Assembly (NCBI GenBank): GCA_029012425.1
Contig: JAQXMB010000168.1
Span: 1 to 64,000 of the forward strand
Length of the DNA: 64,000 nucleotides
Source: a bacterium
Lineage (GTDB): Bacteria > Bacillota > Clostridia > Lachnospirales > Lachnospiraceae
Reading direction: 5' to 3'
The position numbers were made by a program, and so were the translations under genes. Positions 49,358 through 58,017 of the stretch are shown here, in pieces; position 1 is the stretch's first letter; the number at the start of each line of letters is the position of its first letter. Under the pieces are notes generated by a model. It was not told where the DNA came from and did no database searches. It saw only the letters and a program-made list of their open reading frames with translations.

Positions 49358-50764
49358 ATGCGTAAGAAAATCGATGTCAAGATGTTACATTCACTGTCTA
49401 AGATGGAAAAAACAGATTATTCTTCTGTTCCTGAATTGGAAGGAATTCATCGTCGATTACATGTTGGACGGGATGCGTTTGCAGGAATCTATGAGATGAA
49501 TGTTGATGCGGTTGCAAAAATCAGTGCGCTTGATTTGGAAATCAAGTTCTATACACAACAGCTGATGAATATTGCAGGAAGTGTCGCTGAGGCAACAAGA
49601 AGTATTCATGAAGCTGCAAAAGATTCAACAGATGTTGCGGGAATTGTTGCGGAACGGCATGAGGATCTGACCGGAACCATCATCAATGTGTCAGAAGAAT
49701 CCAATAATGTCTATCAGAAAATTGATACAAGTCAGCAGGGCTTAACTGCAATTCGCAAGCTCTCCGAAAATACAATTGAGATTTCTGAAAAGATGCACAC
49801 AGATATGAATCAGCTGGCTGATATCATCAACAGTATGAATGAGGTTATCAGTTCGATTAATGCAATTTCTTCCCAGACGAATCTGTTGTCGTTGAATGCT
49901 TCAATTGAGGCGGCAAGAGCCGGTGACGCAGGAAGAGGCTTTGCAGTCGTAGCGGATGAGATTCGTTCCCTCGCGGATGAGACGAAGAATCTGACGGAGA
50001 ATATGGGGGACTTTGTTGTGCGTGTTCAGCAGGCTGCAGAGGAGAGCGCACGCAGTGTGGAAAATGCCATTGCATCATTGGAAGAAGTGAATACGAGAAT
50101 TAATGAAGTATGGGCGCTTAACGAAGAAAATCAGGCGCACATGGCAGGCATCACGAACAGTATCAGCAATCTGGCTGCTGTCAGCGAAGAGATCAGCAGT
50201 TCGATGAACGAAATCGAAGTGAAGGCATCGGATATTGAGAATGCATGCGAAGTGCTTAAAAATGATACAGAAGGGCTGCATGAAATCGGGAATAATTGTG
50301 TGGAGGCAATTAATCCATTGCCCGGAATTGAGCAAGGCGTCGATCAGGTGCTTGCAAAGATGGGTAAAATGTCAAGCGATGCATTTTATGCACTGACCAA
50401 TGCAGAGCTTGCCGCTTACATAAAAGGAGCAATCGATGCACATATAGCATGGGTTGAGAGGCTTGGAAGCATTATTGAAGATCGAATGATTATTCCTTTC
50501 CAGGTAGATGATACGAAGTGTAAGTTTGGCCACTTTTTCTATTCGGTTGATCCGCAGGAGCCCGCACGCAAGGCATTCTGGAAGGAAATCGGGCAGAAGC
50601 ATAAACGCTTGCATGAGATGGGAGCGCAGGTCATCTCAGCGATGTTCGATGAAAATTATGACCGTGCGAACCAGATTTATGCAGATGCCGAGAAATTGTC
50701 TAAGGAGCTGATCGGTCAGCTGGAGCAGATGATTGCTTTGATTCCTGAGGACAGTGCTTCCTAA
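49358..50764 (+). CDS. Soluble methyl-accepting chemotaxis protein with C-terminal CZB-like zinc-binding domain
   Basis: MCP tip [32 protein letters not shown]-terminal HIAWVERL...CKFGHFFYS...HKRLHEMG; no TM. Confidence 0.9.
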   Translation: MRKKIDVKMLHSLSKMEKTDYSSVPELEGIHRRLHVGRDAFAGIYEMNVDAVAKISALDLEIKFYTQQLMNIAGSVAEATRSIHEAAKDSTDVAGIVAERHEDLTGTIINVSEESNNVYQKIDTSQQGLTAIRKLSENTIEISEKMHTDMNQLADIINSMNEVISSINAISSQTNLLSLNASIEAARAGDAGRGFAVVADEIRSLADETKNLTENMGDFVVRVQQAAEESARSVENAIASLEEVNTRINEVWALNEENQAHMAGITNSISNLAAVSEEISSSMNEIEVKASDIENACEVLKNDTEGLHEIGNNCVEAINPLPGIEQGVDQVLAKMGKMSSDAFYALTNAELAAYIKGAIDAHIAWVERLGSIIEDRMIIPFQVDDTKCKFGHFFYSVDPQEPARKAFWKEIGQKHKRLHEMGAQVISAMFDENYDRANQIYADAEKLSKELIGQLEQMIALIPEDSAS

Positions 50765-50780
50765 TCTTTTTGGAGACAAT

Positions 50781-50826
50781 ATCTACCCGGGCAGCTACCA
50801 TATGTGGCTCCCGGGTAGATTTTTGC
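50781..50826 (+). terminator. Intrinsic terminator
   Basis: ATCTACCCGGG...CCCGGGTAGATTTTTG. Confidence 0.88.
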
Positions 50827-50924
50827 GAAGGGGCAGAATCCTGAAGTATTTGGAAGTGTGGATAGATATATTTTACGGATTTGCTCATATACATAGAATA
50901 AATAAAGCCTCATTTGGAGCAAAA

Positions 50925-51728
50925 ATGAAAAAATCCATGCAATTTCCGTCGCAGCCTCCTTATGTACATACAACAAAAATCAAACTGGCAGCGCTGATTC
51001 TCTGTGTCTGTGTCGTGCTGACCGGTGCCCTGTTCTATCTTCCGAGTGTCGTAAATGTCTCAACGAGCGTGAACGGCCGAGACTTGCCAATCTACTGTGT
51101 GAAAACCGATAAGCCACAGATTGCTCTGACCTTTGACGCAGCGTGGGGAAACGAGGATACGCAGCAGATCTTATCAATTCTGGAAAAACACAATGTAAAA
51201 GCCACGATTTTTATGACCGGTGGCTGGGTGAAATCCTATCCAGATGATGTGAAAGCAATTCTCGCAGCCGGACACGATATCGGAAATCACAGTGAAAATC
51301 ATAAAAACATGAGCAAGCTTAGCACAGAACAAATGCGCGCAGAATTGATGGATGTGCATGAGAGGGTAAAAGAGCTTACCGGATACGAAATGATCCTGTT
51401 TCGACCACCCTATGGTGACTATTCCAATGAGGTAATCCAGACAGCAACCGCTTTAGGCTACTATAGCATCCAGTGGGATGTGGACAGCTTGGATTGGAAG
51501 GATTACGGCGTGGATTCCATCGTGGATACCGTGTGCAACCACAAGCATCTGGGTAACGGCTCCATCATTCTGTGCCACAACGGAGCCAAGTACACCGCGC
51601 AGGCACTCGATACACTCATCACTACATTAAAAGATAAAGGATACGAGTTCGTGAAAGTATCTGATTTGATTTGTAAGGGCGATTTTACAATGGATGTCGA
51701 GGGTCGGCAGATTCCGGACGGAAATTAA
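50925..51728 (+). CDS. Polysaccharide deacetylase (CE4, NodB domain)
   Basis: IALTFDAAWGNEDTQQIL, HDIGNHSENHKNMSKLS, RPPYGDYSNEV; start refined to ATG 50925. Confidence 0.93.
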   Translation: MKKSMQFPSQPPYVHTTKIKLAALILCVCVVLTGALFYLPSVVNVSTSVNGRDLPIYCVKTDKPQIALTFDAAWGNEDTQQILSILEKHNVKATIFMTGGWVKSYPDDVKAILAAGHDIGNHSENHKNMSKLSTEQMRAELMDVHERVKELTGYEMILFRPPYGDYSNEVIQTATALGYYSIQWDVDSLDWKDYGVDSIVDTVCNHKHLGNGSIILCHNGAKYTAQALDTLITTLKDKGYEFVKVSDLICKGDFTMDVEGRQIPDGN

Positions 51729-51756
51729 TCGCAATCATTGAATTCATTATTGTACG

Positions 51757-51788
51757 AAAAAAGACCTTGCGTGAGCAGGGTCTTTTCT
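51757..51788. terminator. Bidirectional intrinsic terminator
   Basis: AAAAAGACCTTGC-gtga-GCAGGGTCTTTTC. Confidence 0.8.
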
Positions 51789-51791
51789 GCA

Positions 51792-51956
51792 TTACTCCCA
51801 TACACTTGGACTAAATTTGTTTTTCTTTATTCCCCATACAATTACGCCAATCGTTGCAAGTGTCAAAACTACGCATGTAAAAGCTGTACCTTCGATACCG
51901 AATCCAACATATTCTTTCCTTTCGCACCTTCTTTTATGGATTATACATACAATCAT
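51792..51956 (-). CDS. Possible small single-TM protein (54 aa, below ORF-track cutoff)
   Basis: Reads MIVCIIHKRRCERKEYVGFGIEGTAFTCVVLTLATIGVIVWGIKKNKFSPSVWE; ends just before the bidirectional terminator; no clear SD. Confidence 0.35.
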   Translation of the reverse strand: MIVCIIHKRRCERKEYVGFGIEGTAFTCVVLTLATIGVIVWGIKKNKFSPSVWE

Positions 51957-52090
51957 ATATCATTTTTGAAGAATAGTAAAATGTTAATATATAATAACGC
52001 ATATGATTTTCGCCCGGAGCACTTTATTTTTTCTGCAATCAACCGATAGATAATAATAGAAAACGAGAAGTCTATCCTGGAGGATTTGAT

Positions 52091-52642
52091 ATGAGTATGA
52101 CAGTCAGCGCAGCATATGTGCTTCGAAATGCATATAGTGGAAATACAGATTACCGTGTTGGCAGCTTTCGAAGCCACAGTAACAACCACGATGTGGTGAA
52201 AGCCGACCGCCGTGCAATGGTGCGAGTGTTAGATCGATTCGAATCGCTTGATTACGATTCGAAAGAGCAGGAAGATACACAGACGATTTATAACACGGTA
52301 ACAACCTATCTGGATATTTACAATAATACGATAAAGTCGGCCAAGGCATCGACCTCAAAGGAGATTCGAAGCAGTGCAGATGAGATGAAGCAGCTGACAC
52401 GAGCGTACAGTGCCAAGCTCGAGAAAATCGGTGTTACCATCAAGGCGGACGGAACGGTGAAGGTTGATAAATCTGAACTGAAAAAAGCGACAACCGGACA
52501 GGTTGCAAATATTTTTTCAAGTAAAAGCGATTATGGAAATGACATGAAAACGATTATGAAAAAGCTGCAGGGGAGAGTCAATCGCCATGTGCCTGATTTG
52601 CAGTCGGCAGATGGGACAAGTAGCTTGAATTTGCTTGTGTAA
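52091..52642 (+). CDS. Hypothetical protein with FliD-C-like tail
   Basis: C-term IKADGTVKVDKSELKKATTGQVANIFSSKSDYGNDMKTIMKKL; SD cctggagg. Confidence 0.7.
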   Translation: MSMTVSAAYVLRNAYSGNTDYRVGSFRSHSNNHDVVKADRRAMVRVLDRFESLDYDSKEQEDTQTIYNTVTTYLDIYNNTIKSAKASTSKEIRSSADEMKQLTRAYSAKLEKIGVTIKADGTVKVDKSELKKATTGQVANIFSSKSDYGNDMKTIMKKLQGRVNRHVPDLQSADGTSSLNLLV

Positions 52643-52696
52643 AAGGATATAATCAACTATATTACTGATGATTATGTATCGTAGGAGATTTGTGAT

Positions 52697-54739
52697 ATGA
52701 AGCGAAAAATAATTACAGTGCTGACAGCACTGTTTGCAATAACAGCGGCTGCACTTCCGGTTATTACGGATATGCCGGAGCGTGTCTATGCAGCAGCTGC
52801 GAATTCGAATGATGAAAAGGATTCAAATAATGACGGCGTGACGGATAACGGATTTGTTTATACCGTGAATGCAGGCAACACGGCAACCATCACCGGATAT
52901 CGCGGAACAGCGACTGCGCTTACCATTCCGCTTACAATTGCCGATAGCGGTACCAATAAGTATGATGTAACAGAAATCGCAAGCTATGCATTTGCGGGAA
53001 ATGCCGGCCTGACATCCGTCACCACACAGGGTGGAGGCACTACAACCGGAACGGGCAGCAACACACAGACACCGCCGGCAGGGATGCAGCGCATTGGTGC
53101 GATGGCGTTCTTCGGATGCCCGTCGCTTTCAACAGTCACGATTTCGGCAACCGTTACAAGTATTGAGAATCAGGCATTCAGTGATTGCCCGGCACTTACC
53201 GCAATTAATGTAACAGCAGGCAACAGACGCTATATTTCTAACGATGGAGTGCTTTACGAATATGTTGGATACAATCAGGGAGCAGTTGGCAATTACAATA
53301 CCTATACGCTGTTACAGTATCCGTCCGGAAAAGTAAGTAATGCGTATACAGCCCCGACTACAATCGCAAACCGTTTGACCGTAATTGGAAAAGGTGCATT
53401 TGCAGGAGCGCAATCGCTTGCAACCATCAATCTGCCGGAAGCGGTTGAACAGATTGATGCATCTGCATTCCAGAATTGCAGTGCCCTTACTACGATTTCA
53501 ATTCCTACAAAAGTAACACAGATTGCGAGCCATACATTCAGCGGATGCAGTTCGCTTGAGTCTGTAGTTATTCCGGATACGGTGAAGTCAATTGGAGAAT
53601 ATGCTTTCCAGAATTGTTATGCGCTTTCAAGTGTGAAGTTTCCACAGGATATTGTAACCATAGCATCCGGTTGCTTTTATGGATGCAGTGCACTTTCTGA
53701 GGTGACAATTCCGAATAAAGTAACTTCTATCGGCGCATCATCGTTTGCATATTGCAGCGGACTGGTAAAAATAACAATTCCGGCCAGTGTCACATCAATC
53801 GGTTCCAATGCTTTTCTTGGGGTGAATGGACTTACCATTTACTGCCACAGCGGTTCACAGGCTGCCTCTTATGCATCGAGCAACCGAATCGGAAGTGTAA
53901 TGACCTATACCGTTCGATTTCTCTCGGATACCGGTAATCTGATCTCATCACAGGAAATTGTTTACGGTTCGGGAGCAACTGCACCTTCCATGCCGGAAAG
54001 ACCCGGATACAAGCTGACATGGAGTTCTGCATTTGATAATGTAACAAGTGATTTGTCGGTGAATGCAATCTGGACGCGTGTCTATAAAGTGACATTTGTT
54101 GATAAATATAATAATAAAACTGTAACCAAGGAAGTGGAAGCGGGAAAAAATGCAACGGCACCGAGTTGGAGTATGAGTGGTTATACACTTGTTTGGGATA
54201 AGTCATTATCCAATGTGCTGAGCGATCGGACAATCAACGCATCATGGCGAGATCCGGCAACCGGATTTGTCGTGAACGGTGATACCAAAAAGCCGGCAAA
54301 AAAGAGTTCCACACTCACAAAAGGCTATGCGACCTATAAGGTGACAAGTGCAGATGTTCAGAATCCGAAGGTTCGGTTTGTGGGATATACCAATACAGAG
54401 GCTACCAGTATTTCGATTCCTGCGACGGTGACAATCAGTGGTGTGAAGTATAAGGTGACGAGCATTGGAAGCAGTGCACTAAAGGGAAGAACGAAGCTTA
54501 CATCCGTAACAATTGGCAGTAATGTGGCAGCAATCGGAAGCAATGCATTTTACAAATGTAAAAATTTAGCCAAGATAACGGTTAAATCAAAGAGCATCAG
54601 CCGCGTAGGCAGTAAAGCATTTTACGGAATCAAGAATCGCGCAACAATATATGCGTATCGTTCGAAGCTGACGACATATCAGAAGCTGATAAAAAATTCA
54701 AAGATTAATACAACCATTCAGCTGAAAGCGATTTCGTGA
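52697..54739 (+). CDS. Secreted BspA-like leucine-rich-repeat protein with InlB-type B-repeats
   Basis: Signal peptide; LRR_5 repeats (AFQNCSALTTISIPTKVTQIASHTFSGCSSL); TVRFLSDTGN...GYKLTWSSAFDNVTSDLSVNAIW. Confidence 0.9.
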   Translation: MKRKIITVLTALFAITAAALPVITDMPERVYAAAANSNDEKDSNNDGVTDNGFVYTVNAGNTATITGYRGTATALTIPLTIADSGTNKYDVTEIASYAFAGNAGLTSVTTQGGGTTTGTGSNTQTPPAGMQRIGAMAFFGCPSLSTVTISATVTSIENQAFSDCPALTAINVTAGNRRYISNDGVLYEYVGYNQGAVGNYNTYTLLQYPSGKVSNAYTAPTTIANRLTVIGKGAFAGAQSLATINLPEAVEQIDASAFQNCSALTTISIPTKVTQIASHTFSGCSSLESVVIPDTVKSIGEYAFQNCYALSSVKFPQDIVTIASGCFYGCSALSEVTIPNKVTSIGASSFAYCSGLVKITIPASVTSIGSNAFLGVNGLTIYCHSGSQAASYASSNRIGSVMTYTVRFLSDTGNLISSQEIVYGSGATAPSMPERPGYKLTWSSAFDNVTSDLSVNAIWTRVYKVTFVDKYNNKTVTKEVEAGKNATAPSWSMSGYTLVWDKSLSNVLSDRTINASWRDPATGFVVNGDTKKPAKKSSTLTKGYATYKVTSADVQNPKVRFVGYTNTEATSISIPATVTISGVKYKVTSIGSSALKGRTKLTSVTIGSNVAAIGSNAFYKCKNLAKITVKSKSISRVGSKAFYGIKNRATIYAYRSKLTTYQKLIKNSKINTTIQLKAIS

Positions 54740-54800
54740 ATGGGCGATTTGCAGTATTGGATAATAATGAAAGTAAGACACTTGGGAGGGGAGGATATTC

Positions 54801-56621
54801 ATGGACGATCGAGGCCTAAGAATAATAAAAACAGTGCGTATTCTCACTTTGCCGATACTTTGTCTGATCTGGCTGTGTATGCCATTTACAACCAAGGAAG
54901 TCCGGGCTTTTAGCGGGATTGTAGTCGGGGAGGAGAATACAGCCAGCGGTATGGAGAGTGGTAAGACTCCGCTGGATGCGGACACACAGATTCAACTGCT
55001 CTATGAGGTTCGCGAGACTGCCGGCGGAACAAGTGAAATCTATATCAGCGGATTTATGTTTTCCGGTGCAGGACTTATTGAGCGTACGCTTGTGTTGCCG
55101 GAACAGATTACGCATAAAGGAACGACATACGATGTAGTTGGCGTAGCTGCGAATGCGTTTCGTAATTTTTCTTATCTGAAATCCGTCAGTTTTCCGAGCT
55201 CGTATCGAAGCATCGGATCAGAAGCATTCTATGGATGTACGAACCTTGCACAGGGAACTTTGAATTTCAATAGTGGTATGCAGGAGATTCATGACCATGC
55301 ATTTTATGGATGCTCATCCATCCAGTCGGTGAACATCCCGGCGTCCGTTACCCTGATTGGAACCGGTGCATTTGCGAACTGTGAGAATCTGAAAGAAATC
55401 AATGTTGAGAGCGGAAATTCAAATTACTGCTCGGTGGCAGGCGTGCTGTTTTCAAAAAATCTGACACAGCTGCTTCAGTGCCCGGCAGCGCTCTCATTTA
55501 ACAACTCAGCGTATGGAAACTATGTGATTGATAATTCTGTACGCCAAATATACAGTGAGGCATTTTCGGGTTGTATCAACTTACGACAGATTACTGATAT
55601 GGGAAATTCCCTTGCGACAATCGGTGAGAAAGCCTTTTACGGGTGCAGTAATCTTGTGGAGTTGCATATTCCCGAGACGGTAACGCGTATCGGAGAGAAC
55701 GCGTTTACGGGATGTAGTCCGTCGCTTGTGATTTACTGCATGAAATCCTCGACGGGTGCAGCGGAAAATTATGCAAAGAGTCATGGTATTACAGCATATG
55801 TTACCTGTACAGTTTCATTTTATGATGATGGCAAACTGATCGATACCCAAAAGATTCTGCAGGGACAGTCGGCGACTGCGCCGGTGATTGCAGAACGCAC
55901 CGGCTATACCTTGACATGGGATAAAGATTTTACAAATGTGCAGCAGAATTTGTCGGTGTATGCACAGTGGAAGAAAAACTACACAGTTACATTTAAGGAT
56001 AGCTTTTCCGGACAGGTATCACAGGTGACGACATATTATGGAGGTACGGTGAAACCGCCGACATGGACGCGTACCGGATATGTGCTGGGATGGGATAAGA
56101 CGGATTACAATTATGTAACAAAGGATACCACGGTGAATGCCGTGTGGATGGTATCCATGACTGATACACCTATTAAGGAGCAAAAACCTAAGGTTGGCGA
56201 TACCCGTACAATTAACAATCTTACTTATCAGGTGACCCGTACAACTTCGGGGGATCAGAGAGTGAAGATCGTCGCATGCACCAAGCCGTCTTTAAGCAAG
56301 GTTGTAATACCGGATAAGATTACATTTGGCGGAGTAACCTTTAAGGTGACGAACATTGGTGCCAATGCTTTTCGCGCAATGCCCAAATTAACGACACTTG
56401 AAATTGGTAAAAATGTGGTTACAATTAAGAAGACAGCATTTTATAACTGTTCAAAGCTAAAGACGATCACCATACATTCGAAGAAGCTTGGCAGTGTGGA
56501 TGCAAAGGCGTTTAGCAAGATCTATGCGAAAGCAAAAATCAATGTACCGAATTCGTATATCAAGAAATATAAGACGCTATTACTTGATGGTGGATTGAGC
56601 ACATACGCAAAAGTTTATTAA
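54801..56621 (+). CDS. Secreted BspA-like leucine-rich-repeat protein with InlB-type B-repeats
   Basis: Same domain order as the upstream gene; HAFYGCSSIQSVNIPASVTLIGTGAFANC; GYTLTWDKDFTNVQQNLSVYAQW. Confidence 0.9.
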   Translation: MDDRGLRIIKTVRILTLPILCLIWLCMPFTTKEVRAFSGIVVGEENTASGMESGKTPLDADTQIQLLYEVRETAGGTSEIYISGFMFSGAGLIERTLVLPEQITHKGTTYDVVGVAANAFRNFSYLKSVSFPSSYRSIGSEAFYGCTNLAQGTLNFNSGMQEIHDHAFYGCSSIQSVNIPASVTLIGTGAFANCENLKEINVESGNSNYCSVAGVLFSKNLTQLLQCPAALSFNNSAYGNYVIDNSVRQIYSEAFSGCINLRQITDMGNSLATIGEKAFYGCSNLVELHIPETVTRIGENAFTGCSPSLVIYCMKSSTGAAENYAKSHGITAYVTCTVSFYDDGKLIDTQKILQGQSATAPVIAERTGYTLTWDKDFTNVQQNLSVYAQWKKNYTVTFKDSFSGQVSQVTTYYGGTVKPPTWTRTGYVLGWDKTDYNYVTKDTTVNAVWMVSMTDTPIKEQKPKVGDTRTINNLTYQVTRTTSGDQRVKIVACTKPSLSKVVIPDKITFGGVTFKVTNIGANAFRAMPKLTTLEIGKNVVTIKKTAFYNCSKLKTITIHSKKLGSVDAKAFSKIYAKAKINVPNSYIKKYKTLLLDGGLSTYAKVY

Positions 56622-56636
56622 AAAGGAGAAACGAAT

Positions 56637-56765
56637 ATGAGTGTTTTGATGCTTTTTGGCGGTATTTTACTTGTAGTGATTCTTGCTGTTGTGGTAGTTG
56701 TGGCAGCTGTATCCGGCGCAACAGCCGCAGTCGTGGCAGATGAGGAAGATGGAGAAGACGAATAA
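56637..56765 (+). CDS. Small 42-aa single-TM protein with acidic tail
   Basis: MSVLMLFGGILLVVILAVVVVVAAVSGATAAVVADEEDGEDE; SD aaaggag; stop overlaps next ATG (TAATG). Confidence 0.7.
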   Translation: MSVLMLFGGILLVVILAVVVVVAAVSGATAAVVADEEDGEDE

Positions 56766-57172
56766 TGGACATAAGAGAAAAAGAGAAGCGTAAGCTTGCG
56801 AAATTTTTGCTTGTCAGTTCCAACACAGGACGAATGTCATATCTGATTCGGGGACTTGTCGGCGGCTATCTCGTGTATCTGATTTATGAGATGTTTGTAG
56901 AAAACAAAAAGGCCGGCAATGTGCCTTCGGCATTTATTTTGATTGCCGCAGCGGTTATGCTGATTGCGGGCATCTATTTTACCTGTAGTGCGATTTACGC
57001 ATTGGTGAATGGAATCTATGAAGAAAATCTTGTAGAAGAGGAAACCGAGGAGACAACAGAAGAGATTGCGGTTGAAACTCATGCAGAAGAAATAAACAAG
57101 GCCTCTGCCGGTGAACATACACGGACAGAGGCGTTGGATGACGAATCACAAGCTGTGACGGATACCGAGTAG
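56765..57172 (+). CDS. Two-TM hypothetical protein with acidic C-terminus
   Basis: 135 aa, two hydrophobic segments, Glu-rich tail; coupled to the 42-aa ORF. Confidence 0.75.
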   Translation: MDIREKEKRKLAKFLLVSSNTGRMSYLIRGLVGGYLVYLIYEMFVENKKAGNVPSAFILIAAAVMLIAGIYFTCSAIYALVNGIYEENLVEEETEETTEEIAVETHAEEINKASAGEHTRTEALDDESQAVTDTE

Positions 57173-57194
57173 CGGTACCTCAGGCGGCAAATAA

Positions 57195-57233
57195 GAGCGG
57201 GTGTGCATCCTATACAGGGATGCCCATCCGCTC
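57195..57233 (-). terminator. Hairpin overlapping the cheC 3' end
   Basis: On the minus strand GAGCGGaTGGGCATCC...GGATGCaCACCCGCTC then TTATTT; the left arm is the last codons of cheC. Confidence 0.6.
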
Positions 57234-57833
57234 AAATAATTTGTGAAGAGAATCCATCTGAAGTATAAGAATCATGCTGCTTTTGATTTCAGTTCCGGCA
57301 ATATACAGGTTCTCATCGATATAGATGACCTTCTGACCGATGGAATCAAAACGGGATGAAACTTCTTCCAGAACATGCTCAACAGTATCAACATACTCAT
57401 TGGGCGGTGTAATGTTAATGAAAAGACCGGTCAAGGATGCCAGCGAATTCACATAAGTAGCTGTTGTAATATTGCTTGTCTCTTTGACTGCGGACAAATC
57501 CATGAAATCAATATCGTCAAGCGTGTTAATCTGTTTCGGATAAAAGGCGTTGATAATACGGGATACAAACTGGCGCTGAACAACATGAAGCATAACGCCC
57601 TCGATATCGCCTTCGAGACCAAGTGCAAGTCCGACAACACGGCGATTTTTTCCACCAAGATATTGTGATACGTTTTCGTAGTTTACAAGACTGATGGAAG
57701 GTACCTCGATATCAACCGTTGTGTTAAGCATGGATGCAAGGGAGGTAGCGGCATTACCCGAACCAATATTTCCAATTTCGCGTAACGCATCTAAATGCAT
57801 CGAATCTAATTCCGGTATATTATTGAATGCCAT
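57210..57833 (-). CDS. cheC: Chemotaxis protein CheC (CheY-P phosphatase family)
   Basis: LREIGNIGSGNAATSLASML and VKETSNITTATYVNSLASLTG twin motifs. Confidence 0.88.
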   Translation of the reverse strand: MAFNNIPELDSMHLDALREIGNIGSGNAATSLASMLNTTVDIEVPSISLVNYENVSQYLGGKNRRVVGLALGLEGDIEGVMLHVVQRQFVSRIINAFYPKQINTLDDIDFMDLSAVKETSNITTATYVNSLASLTGLFINITPPNEYVDTVEHVLEEVSSRFDSIGQKVIYIDENLYIAGTEIKSSMILILQMDSLHKLFERMGIPV

Positions 57834-57877
57834 ATCATTTCTCCTAAGTTATGTTTGGATAACCACTATCATGGACT

Positions 57878-57907
57878 AGTATAGCACATGATTTCTGCCC
57901 TTGACAA
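57878..57907 (-). promoter_or_regulatory. Minus-strand promoter TTGTCA-N18-TATACT for cheC
   Basis: -35 at 57907-57902, -10 at 57883-57878 on the minus strand. Confidence 0.65.
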
Positions 57908-57929
57908 CTGTCAAAAATGCATTTAACAT
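57901..57929 (+). promoter_or_regulatory. Plus-strand promoter TTGACA-N17-TAACAT for valS
   Basis: Hexamers at 57901-57906 and 57924-57929. Confidence 0.75.
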
Positions 57930-58017
57930 ACCATTGGGTACTAATATCCAAAAATGGGGAATTGGTACAAATGAAAACAGACACCGATATCCATGAAAAA
58001 AAGGAAGGAAAACAGAT

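Noticed and set aside
50754-50924. N-terminal extension of the polysaccharide deacetylase ORF
   Set aside because: It covers the MCP terminator; ATG 50925 with SD fits better.
57834-58017. T-box riboswitch upstream of valS
   Set aside because: The leader from the predicted TSS is only ~80 nt, with no specifier loop, T-box sequence or terminator.
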